Of a stretch of DNA of 8,109 bases, positions 1 to 5,427 are shown piece after piece. The translations under genes were made by a program, and so were the position numbers. Below the pieces are notes generated by a model. That model was not told the DNA's origin. It ran no database searches and was given only the letters and a program-made list of their open reading frames with translations. The DNA is taken from NCBI GenBank assembly GCA_020438525.1, contig JAGQUL010000262.1:1-8109 (forward strand). The letters are read 5' to 3'. Every line of letters starts with the position of its first letter. Within the stretch, counting starts at the first letter, position 1. The stretch is from Thermoleophilia bacterium (GTDB taxonomy: Bacteria; Actinomycetota; Thermoleophilia; Gaiellales; SKUG01).

Positions 1-1044
1 ATCACCCCGTGGAACTTCCCGATCGCGATCCCGTCGTGGAAGATCGCGCCGGCGCTGATCTGCGGCAACACGATCGTGTTCAAGCCGGCCGAGGACACCC
101 CGATCCTCTCGCTGCGCCTGCTCGAGATCCTCAACGAGGCCGGCCTGCCCAAGGGCGTGCTCAACGTGGTGTTCGGGCACGGCGCGGTGGCCGGCGACGC
201 GATCGCCAACCACGACGACGTCGACCTCATCACCTTCACCGGCTCCACCGCCACCGGCAAGCTGATCAGCCAGGCCGCAGCGAAGGACCTCAAGCGCGTC
301 AGCTGCGAGCTCGGCGGCAAGAACGTGATCATCGTGATGGACGACGCCGACATCGACCTCGCGGTCGAGGGCATCGTCTGGAGCGCGTTCGGCACCAGCG
401 GCCAGCGCTGCACCGCCGCCAGCCGGATCGTCGTCCACGAGAAGGTGTACGACGAGGTCGCCGACCGCGTCGTGAAGGCCGCCAAGGCCCTGAAGCTCGG
501 CCACGGTCTCGAGGACGACACCGACGTCGGCCCGGTCATCAACCAGAAGGCGATCGACAAGATCAGCTCCTACCGCCAGATCGGCGAGGACGACGGTGCC
601 ACCCTGCTCTGTGGCGGCGAGCGCGCAACCGAAGGTGACCTTGCCAACGGCTTCTTCTACAAGCCGACCGTGTGGGGCGACGTCAAGCCCACCGCCCGCA
701 TCGCGCAGGAGGAGATCTTCGGCCCGGTCACCGCGCTCATCAAGGTCAAGGACTTCGACGAGGCGATCGCGGTCGCCAACGGCGTCGAGTACGGCCTCTC
801 GAGCTCGATCTTCACGGCCGATGTCAACCTGGCGTTCAAGGCGATGCGCGACCTCTACACCGGGATCACCTACATCAACGCCGGCACGATCGGCGCCGAG
901 ATCCAGCTGCCGTTCGGCGGCACCAAGGGCACCGGCAACGGTCACCGCGACGCCGGCACCGCAGCGCTCGACGTGTACACCGAGTGGAAGGCCGTGTACG
1001 TCGACTTCTCCGGCAAGCTGCAGAAGGCGCAGATCGACCACTGA
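1..1044 (+). CDS. Aldehyde dehydrogenase (NAD(P)-dependent), 5'-truncated by window edge
   Basis: This is the C-terminal 347 residues of an ALDH-superfamily enzyme, which oxidises an aldehyde to the carboxylate with NAD(P)+. The frame is open from base 1, beginning ITPWNFP, the conserved TPWNFP segment of the cofactor domain, so roughly 150 N-terminal residues are missing. Visible motifs, numbered from the window start, are the GSTATG cofactor loop at residues 81-86, ELGGKN with the general-base Glu at about 103, GQRC with the catalytic Cys at about 137 (codon 409-411), and EEIFGPV further on. The C-terminus reads GTGNGHRDAGT, then TEWKAVYVDFSG. From memory this resembles semialdehyde dehydrogenases of amino-acid catabolism such as aminoadipate-semialdehyde/piperideine-6-carboxylate or ketoglutarate-semialdehyde types, but the substrate cannot be assigned. 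All catalytic residues in view are intact. A 104-bp gap separates it from the next gene, so co-transcription is possible but unproven. Confidence 0.95.
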   Translation: MTPWNFPIAIPSWKIAPALICGNTIVFKPAEDTPILSLRLLEILNEAGLPKGVLNVVFGHGAVAGDAIANHDDVDLITFTGSTATGKLISQAAAKDLKRVSCELGGKNVIIVMDDADIDLAVEGIVWSAFGTSGQRCTAASRIVVHEKVYDEVADRVVKAAKALKLGHGLEDDTDVGPVINQKAIDKISSYRQIGEDDGATLLCGGERATEGDLANGFFYKPTVWGDVKPTARIAQEEIFGPVTALIKVKDFDEAIAVANGVEYGLSSSIFTADVNLAFKAMRDLYTGITYINAGTIGAEIQLPFGGTKGTGNGHRDAGTAALDVYTEWKAVYVDFSGKLQKAQIDH

Positions 1045-1103
1045 GCCGGCGCCTCATCGACGGCTGAAACCGCAACGCCACCGATCCCCGAAGAACAGGT
1101 AGC

Positions 1104-1126
1104 GCGGATTCCGGGGGGAATTCCGC
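1104..1126. other. Imperfect inverted repeat between ALDH and acyltransferase genes
   Basis: GCGGATTCC at 1104-1112 can pair with GGAATTCCGC at 1117-1126, giving nine base pairs with one bulged T around a GGGG loop. It lies 60 bp after the ALDH stop and about 10 bp before the acyltransferase ribosome binding site. No T tract follows. It could be a weak terminator, a regulator-binding palindrome or a leader hairpin; the sequence does not decide between these. Confidence 0.35.
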
Positions 1127-1148
1127 TGCTCGTTCGGGGGAGATCGGC

Positions 1149-2267
1149 ATGAACATCGTCGGGCCGGGACGGTTCATCAACACCGTCCGCGACATGGAAC
1201 AGTTTGCTGCCGTCACGCAGCACGATCGCGCGATCCTGGAGATCGGCAAGGGGTTGTCACGCGCGATCTCCGGCGTGCGTGACACCGCGGCACCGTTCAG
1301 CGACGCACGGCGCGCAGTAGCACTGCTCGACGAGGCACGCACCCGCCTCGACGACGTGCTCGAGCGCGGCTGGGCGCAGCAGGCAAGCGGTGACGCGCAG
1401 TGGAGCCAGCACGTGTTCGGCGGCAGCGAGCTCGACGACGTCGCCTCGCTGCTCGCCCAGGCCGACGACGAGATCGCCCGCGTCCCCGAGCTCTCGGTGA
1501 TCGACGCGGGCAGCTCGACGCTTCCCCTGCAGGGCGACGCACGCACCGCAGCGCTCGAGGGTGCCGCGCTCGTGCAGCCTTCGACCGACGTGTCCGCGCT
1601 TCCCGACGCGATCAAGCCGTGGGTCGAGGTGCAGCCGGGTGCGACCCAGGCGGCCGTGCGAGGAATCGCGCGGGCGGTCGGTCGTCACCTGATGGGCGTC
1701 GAGTACCACGGGGTCGAGAACATCCCGCGCTCCGGCGCGGCGCTCGTGCTCGGCTCGCATGCCAGCTACGCGGACCCGATCTTCGTCGGCGCCGGCATCC
1801 GCCGCCCGTTCCACGCGATGGCCGCCAAGGAGATCACCAAGCTCATGGGACCGCTCGCGCGACCCAACGGGGTCTTCACCGTCGACCGCGCGGGCGGTGC
1901 GGCATCGCGACCTGCCGTGGAGATCGCGCGCGGCCTGCTCGATCGCGGACGTGTCGTGCACATGTATCCCGAGGGCGGGATCCGTCGTCTGCCGAACTCG
2001 CTCGCCGAGCCCCGAGCCGGAGCTGCGGCGCTCGCGCTCGAGACCGGAGCGCCGGTCGTTCCCGGCGCGTCGTACGGCCTGCAGCCCGGCTGGGCACGCG
2101 TGCCGGGCGGGAGCGGTCGCCACATCCTGTACGGCGAGCCGATCGTGTTCCCGCGCATCGAGCGGCCGCTCGCCGAGCAGGTGCGCGAGGCTCGCGAGGT
2201 GATCCACCAGCGGATGATCGAGCTCCATCGCGAGGCGCAGGACCTGTACCTGCAGTCGGGTCGCTGA
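1149..2267 (+). CDS. PlsC-type 1-acyl-glycerol-3-phosphate acyltransferase-like protein with long N-terminal extension
   Basis: This is a 372-residue protein. Its C-terminal ~200 residues carry the four glycerolipid acyltransferase blocks in order: H204-x4-D209 in SHASYAD (catalytic His/Asp), GVFTVDR at 241-247, YPEGGIRR at 273-280 (phosphate/acceptor binding), and APVVPGASYG at 301-310. Family members transfer an acyl chain from acyl-CoA or acyl-ACP to lysophosphatidate or a related alcohol at the inner membrane face. A typical PlsC is about 200-260 residues. Here residues 1-160 are an additional, mostly helical and acidic region with no motif I recognise. The ATG at 1149 is supported by GGGGGAGA at 1136-1143 with normal spacing. 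No clear transmembrane helix is visible. Its stop lies 3 bp from the stop of the convergent lipase-like gene. That neighbour suggests a lipid context, but the true acceptor is unknown. Confidence 0.9.
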   Translation: MNIVGPGRFINTVRDMEQFAAVTQHDRAILEIGKGLSRAISGVRDTAAPFSDARRAVALLDEARTRLDDVLERGWAQQASGDAQWSQHVFGGSELDDVASLLAQADDEIARVPELSVIDAGSSTLPLQGDARTAALEGAALVQPSTDVSALPDAIKPWVEVQPGATQAAVRGIARAVGRHLMGVEYHGVENIPRSGAALVLGSHASYADPIFVGAGIRRPFHAMAAKEITKLMGPLARPNGVFTVDRAGGAASRPAVEIARGLLDRGRVVHMYPEGGIRRLPNSLAEPRAGAAALALETGAPVVPGASYGLQPGWARVPGGSGRHILYGEPIVFPRIERPLAEQVREAREVIHQRMIELHREAQDLYLQSGR

Positions 2268-2278
2268 CCGTCAGCGAC
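2260..2278. terminator. Perfect inverted repeat spanning both convergent stop codons (candidate bidirectional terminator)
   Basis: GTCGCTGAC at 2260-2268 and GTCAGCGAC at 2270-2278 are exact reverse complements around a single C. As RNA on either strand this gives an 8-bp stem with a 3-nt loop. The stop codons of the acyltransferase (TGA, 2265-2267) and the hydrolase (TCA on +, 2271-2273) sit symmetrically inside. There is no T tract on either side, so a canonical intrinsic terminator is not shown. A bidirectional pause site or 3'-end stabiliser is equally possible. Confidence 0.4.
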
Positions 2279-3074
2279 GTCCGAGGAGCGCCGCACGCAG
2301 CGCCGCGTACATCTCCTCGCTGTAGTGGTTCACCATGAAGTGGTGCGGCCCCGGCCGGGAGCCGATCCCGTTCGACTGCGATCGCGGCGCGCGCAGCTCG
2401 ATGTTGCGCGCCCCGTCGAGATGCGCGCTGTCGGGATGCACGACCCCGTCGAAGTCGGCCGCATAGATCGACGTCCACTCCACGTCGCCCGGCGTCTCGT
2501 CACCGGCGTTCAGCTTCGCCAGCAGCGAGCTGCCGGTGAGCAGCTCTTCCAGACCGACGGGGATCAGCGAGCGCCACGCCTGCGAGCCGAGCGCCGCCTG
2601 GATCGGTCCGTTGAACCACGCGTGCAGCCCGTGATGCGGCGAGCTGAGCGACACCACGCGCGCAACGGTGCGAGCTCCCGCACCGAACTTCACGTACCAG
2701 CGCGCGATCACACCGCCCTGGCTGTGGCCGACCAGGTCGACCTTCTCGGCACCCGTCTCCGCGCGAACCCGATCGACGAGCTCCGTGAGCGCGCGGGTCG
2801 CATCCTCCACGCCGGTGAGGCCGCGCATCGGCGAGCCGAACACGTACACCGTCCAGCCGTCGCGTCGCAGCGAACGCGCCAGGTCCTCCTGGCCGAACGC
2901 CTCGTCGCCGTAGCCGTGCAGCAGGATGATCGGGTGACGACGTTTCGCGTCGCTGGTCGGAACCGGCGGCAGCTGCGAGCCGAGCAGGTGGCCGCGGAAG
3001 AGCATGCGCTCGATCCCGCCCACCACCAGGGTGTGCCCTGCTGCATACAGGCTGCGGACGAGCGTGTCCCACAT
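2271..3074 (-). CDS. Alpha/beta hydrolase, LipA-like lipase/esterase (Lipase_2 type)
   Basis: This 267-residue serine hydrolase probably cleaves acyl-ester lipids. Visible features are the oxyanion strand HPIILLHGYGD (47-57), the nucleophile elbow GHSQGG with Ser118, SSPHHG (145-149), and TSIYAADFDGVV followed by LDGARN (219-224). The last segment matches my memory of Bacillus subtilis LipA (TSIYSSADMIV, LDGARN), which places the acid at about Asp209 and the catalytic His at about His245 in GPHHFMV. The protein is longer than LipA (about 180 mature residues) because it has an N-terminal ~45-residue segment and extra loops. The N-terminus is mildly hydrophobic but is not a convincing secretion signal, so a cytoplasmic or membrane-associated location is possible. 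The ATG at 3074 lacks a strong ribosome binding site and the frame closes at 3102-3104. The gene is convergent with the acyltransferase and divergent from the protease. Confidence 0.9.
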   Translation of the reverse strand: MWDTLVRSLYAAGHTLVVGGIERMLFRGHLLGSQLPPVPTSDAKRRHPIILLHGYGDEAFGQEDLARSLRRDGWTVYVFGSPMRGLTGVEDATRALTELVDRVRAETGAEKVDLVGHSQGGVIARWYVKFGAGARTVARVVSLSSPHHGLHAWFNGPIQAALGSQAWRSLIPVGLEELLTGSSLLAKLNAGDETPGDVEWTSIYAADFDGVVHPDSAHLDGARNIELRAPRSQSNGIGSRPGPHHFMVNHYSEEMYAALRAALLGRR

Positions 3075-3081
3075 GCGGGTG

Positions 3082-3109
3082 ACGGTACCGTTCCCGTCGC
3101 ATTACGTAA
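3082..3109. promoter_or_regulatory. Two palindromes in the divergent lipase/protease control region
   Basis: ACGGTACCGT (3082-3091) and TTACGTAA (3102-3109) are perfect palindromes whose centres are 19 bp apart. They lie just upstream of the hydrolase start, within the only space available for promoters of both divergent genes. The A/T-rich TTACGTAA stands out in an otherwise GC-rich region. I do not recognise the cognate regulator, and no convincing -35/-10 pair could be assigned on either strand. Confidence 0.3.
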
Positions 3110-3169
3110 CGTCATCGCCGGGATCGCTCCCGCGGTTTGGATGTCGTTCGACCCGGCAATGGTGCTTCG

Positions 3170-5035
3170 GTGAACAGCAGCCTGAACCGAACGATCAACC
3201 TTCCGTCCATCTTGATCGCCGTGCTGGCGGCCGCCTGGCTGGCCGCCGCCGCGCCTGCGCACGCGGGCGTGCACGCCCAGGTCACCAACGGCACCGAGGT
3301 GTCCCGCGCCCGCTACGACGACCTCTGGGGCTCGATCGTGAGCATCCAGTCCGGGTTCGACGGCGACAAGGAGCTGCTTGCGGCCCAGGGACGGCAGTCG
3401 GGCGAACACACCGGTGCGCGAGACCTCCATGAATGTGCGGGCACGCTGGTTCGACCTGACGTGGTCGTCACGGCTGCGCACTGCGTGGGCCCGGATTCCT
3501 CGTGGGGCATCGTCGGCGAGCGGTATCGGGTGCTCGTCGGAACGCGGCGGTTGCTTGACCGCCCCGCGGGTCAGCCGGGCGAGCTGATCGACGTCGCCGA
3601 GGTGCGGATCCCGCCCGCCTGGATCGCGGCATATTCGGAGGACGACGACGAGGACGGAATGGGGTGGGACGTGGCGGTCCTCAAGCTCGAGCATGCAGCC
3701 GGGCGCGGGGTTCCGATCTCGCTCGTGGCCGCTGGCGAGCGTCAGTCGTGGGGGGCCGGCAACGGCCTTGCCCGTGGTGCCTTCACCGCGGGCTGGGGCG
3801 TCACGAATCCGTTGTTCTATGGCATCGACGACGACGTTGCCGACGATACCCAGGCGGTGCTACGGGAAACGGCGATGCCGCTGCTGGCGGACCGAACGTG
3901 CGAGTCGACCGACTCCTCGATGGGTGCGAGCGCCCAGCAGTTCGACCGCGACACCATGCTCTGTGGCGATTCGCCGGATACCGACCCGAACCTGCGACGC
4001 AGCACTCGACGCGGCTCCTGCTACGGCGACAGCGGCGGGCCGCTGCTCGTCCGGGCAGGCGTGGACCGTACGCCTCGCCTCGTCGGCATCGTCAGCTGGG
4101 GGCCACCGACCGGTGGCGGGTGCAATGCGGCGAGTGTCTTCACCCGTGTGGATGGGGTCCGGTCCTGGATCGACGCGACGATCGACTCGCTCGACCACGC
4201 CGAGCCGCTCCATGGTCCGGTTCCGACCTCGGCGGTCCAGGTCGGTGCGAATTCGATGCTCGTGCGCTGGACGCCTCCGTCCGGCACACCCGATCGCATC
4301 GTGCTCCGCCGCGAGGATTCGCTCTGGTCGCAGCTGAGTCCCCGCACGCGCGAGGCGCTCGTGAAGATCGCGCCGCGATTCGTGGCGGCGTATCGCCGGA
4401 TCCGGGTCGCGGAGTCGATTGGCAGTGCGGGCCGCGATTCGCGATCGCTCGTGGTGCGCGAGATTCCGCCGCGGCGCCCCGGTGCGCGCCGAACGGTGCG
4501 GCTGCGTCTCCAGACCCACGACCTCGACGGTCGGATCGAGGAGGGGCCGGTGCTCGTCGTGCCCGCCCCTGTCGATGCGGTCAAGCCGAACCTGCCGCGA
4601 CTCCGAATCGTGGGTCGCGATCGTGGCGTGCCGAAGCTGGCTTGGCGCCCGGTGTTCGACAACGACTGCGTAGACCGGTACGACTTCCAGCTTCGGAAGA
4701 TCGGTAGTCGCCGCTGGCGGACCATCGGCACCGACGAGGGCGAAGACTGCAGCTCCGCCGAGGAGCTGCTCTGGGGCGACGACGAGGATGCCCGCTTGAA
4801 CGCACTGCCGCAGACGACGTTCCGCAGAGCTCCGTATCGCGTTGCTCCCGGTCGCTACGCCATGCGTGTGGTGGCCGTGGATCGCGCGGGCAATCGCCGC
4901 ATGAGCCGCGCGCTCGTCGCGCGGATCGCCCGACGAGTCGCCCCGCCGAACTCATCGTGCGAGACCTATGGCAGCGTGCGCTACTGCACGACGCGGAAGG
5001 GCTCGGCGATCACGGTCTCGGTCAGCGTCGGCTGA
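3170..5035 (+). CDS. Secreted trypsin-fold (S1 family) serine protease with C-terminal beta-domain region
   Basis: This is a 621-residue exported protease using the GTG at 3170. That start gives a classic signal peptide: a short Asn/Arg-containing n-region, a hydrophobic Leu/Ala core and AHA before cleavage. An in-frame TTG at 3137 would add 11 residues; neither start has a strong ribosome binding site. Using the GTG numbering, the triad is His104 (TAAHC), Asp167 (WDVAVLKL) and Ser288 (CYGDSGGP), with IVSWG at 307-311. The protease domain holds three cysteine pairs of typical spacing. The residue six before the catalytic Ser is Gly rather than the Asp of trypsin, so Arg/Lys specificity is unlikely. 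Residues ~350-590 resemble two fibronectin-III-like beta domains, one with an added cysteine pair, and a tail follows with Cys597 and Cys606. Partner-binding or cell-wall retention is a guess for this region. Confidence 0.93.
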   Translation: MNSSLNRTINLPSILIAVLAAAWLAAAAPAHAGVHAQVTNGTEVSRARYDDLWGSIVSIQSGFDGDKELLAAQGRQSGEHTGARDLHECAGTLVRPDVVVTAAHCVGPDSSWGIVGERYRVLVGTRRLLDRPAGQPGELIDVAEVRIPPAWIAAYSEDDDEDGMGWDVAVLKLEHAAGRGVPISLVAAGERQSWGAGNGLARGAFTAGWGVTNPLFYGIDDDVADDTQAVLRETAMPLLADRTCESTDSSMGASAQQFDRDTMLCGDSPDTDPNLRRSTRRGSCYGDSGGPLLVRAGVDRTPRLVGIVSWGPPTGGGCNAASVFTRVDGVRSWIDATIDSLDHAEPLHGPVPTSAVQVGANSMLVRWTPPSGTPDRIVLRREDSLWSQLSPRTREALVKIAPRFVAAYRRIRVAESIGSAGRDSRSLVVREIPPRRPGARRTVRLRLQTHDLDGRIEEGPVLVVPAPVDAVKPNLPRLRIVGRDRGVPKLAWRPVFDNDCVDRYDFQLRKIGSRRWRTIGTDEGEDCSSAEELLWGDDEDARLNALPQTTFRRAPYRVAPGRYAMRVVAVDRAGNRRMSRALVARIARRVAPPNSSCETYGSVRYCTTRKGSAITVSVSVG

Positions 5036-5078
5036 ACAGCTCCAGCATCCCGAGGCCGGAACCCGCGGCGCGCTGTTC
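5034..5078. terminator. Weak long-loop inverted repeat at the protease 3' end
   Basis: GAACAGC at 5034-5040, overlapping the stop codon, is an exact reverse complement of GCTGTTC at 5072-5078. The 31-nt interior can form a further small GCCG/CGGC stem. No T tract follows. This is the only structured element found between the protease and the next gene and is a tentative transcript-end candidate. The remainder of the 154-bp gap shows no convincing promoter hexamers; TAGTGT at 5156-5161 is a possible -10. Confidence 0.22.
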
Positions 5079-5189
5079 TGCACCGGCCGAGCCGCCAGCA
5101 GCACCGTATCCGTGGTCGTTCGCTGACGACTCCCCGCATCGTCGCGTCGATCCGATAGTGTCGCGGCCGAGCCGGAGGAGGAGTCATCC

Positions 5190-5426
5190 ATGCGTGTGTC
5201 AGAACTCGTGAGCGACCTGCAGGCGCTGCGCGCCAACCTCGCAGAGGAGCTGCAGGCGGTGAACCGCTACGAGCCGCTCATCGACCAGCTCGCCCACGAC
5301 GAGGCGCGCGCGGTCGTGAAGCGCATCACCGACGCCCGCAAGGACCACGTCGCCGCGCTCAACGCCGTGATCGCGCGCCTCGATCCGCGCCAGCGCGACG
5401 CCAACCAGTCGCACGCCGGAGACTGA
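5190..5426 (+). CDS. Small ferritin-like (rubrerythrin/EncFtn-type) helical protein, metal site degenerate
   Basis: This 78-residue, entirely helical protein starts at ATG 5190 after a strong GGAGGAGGAG (5174-5183). The pattern LAEELQAVNRYEPLID (17-32), then ITDARKDHVAALNAVIARLDP (46-66), matches my recollection of the small rubrerythrin/encapsulated-ferritin-like family. Those proteins read E-L-x-A-I-x-x-Y-E and then DEExxHVGEL, and dimerise to form a di-iron ferroxidase site. Glu20, Tyr27, Glu28 and His53 remain. The Glu of the ExxH motif is Arg50 here, and the Glu after HVG is Ala56, so iron oxidation is doubtful. The stop is followed by one base and then the ATG of the NIF3-RNase H gene, which indicates translational coupling. 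No encapsulin gene is in view. It could instead be a structural or adaptor partner of the downstream protein; family membership is inferred from pattern only. Confidence 0.8.
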   Translation: MRVSELVSDLQALRANLAEELQAVNRYEPLIDQLAHDEARAVVKRITDARKDHVAALNAVIARLDPRQRDANQSHAGD

Positions 5427-5427
5427 C

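Noticed and set aside
3137..3169. A TTG start adding 11 residues to the protease.
   Set aside because: It would put an unusual acidic/polar segment before the signal peptide. The GTG at 3170 gives a standard n-region. The choice is not certain because neither site has a good ribosome binding site.
3664..4707. A 347-residue plus-strand frame inside the protease gene.
   Set aside because: It is an out-of-frame shadow. The protease frame carries the complete His/Asp/Ser triad and paired cysteines.
5190..5426. Reading the ferritin-like gene as part of an encapsulin nanocompartment.
   Set aside because: No encapsulin shell gene or C-terminal targeting peptide is visible, and the ferroxidase ligands are incomplete.
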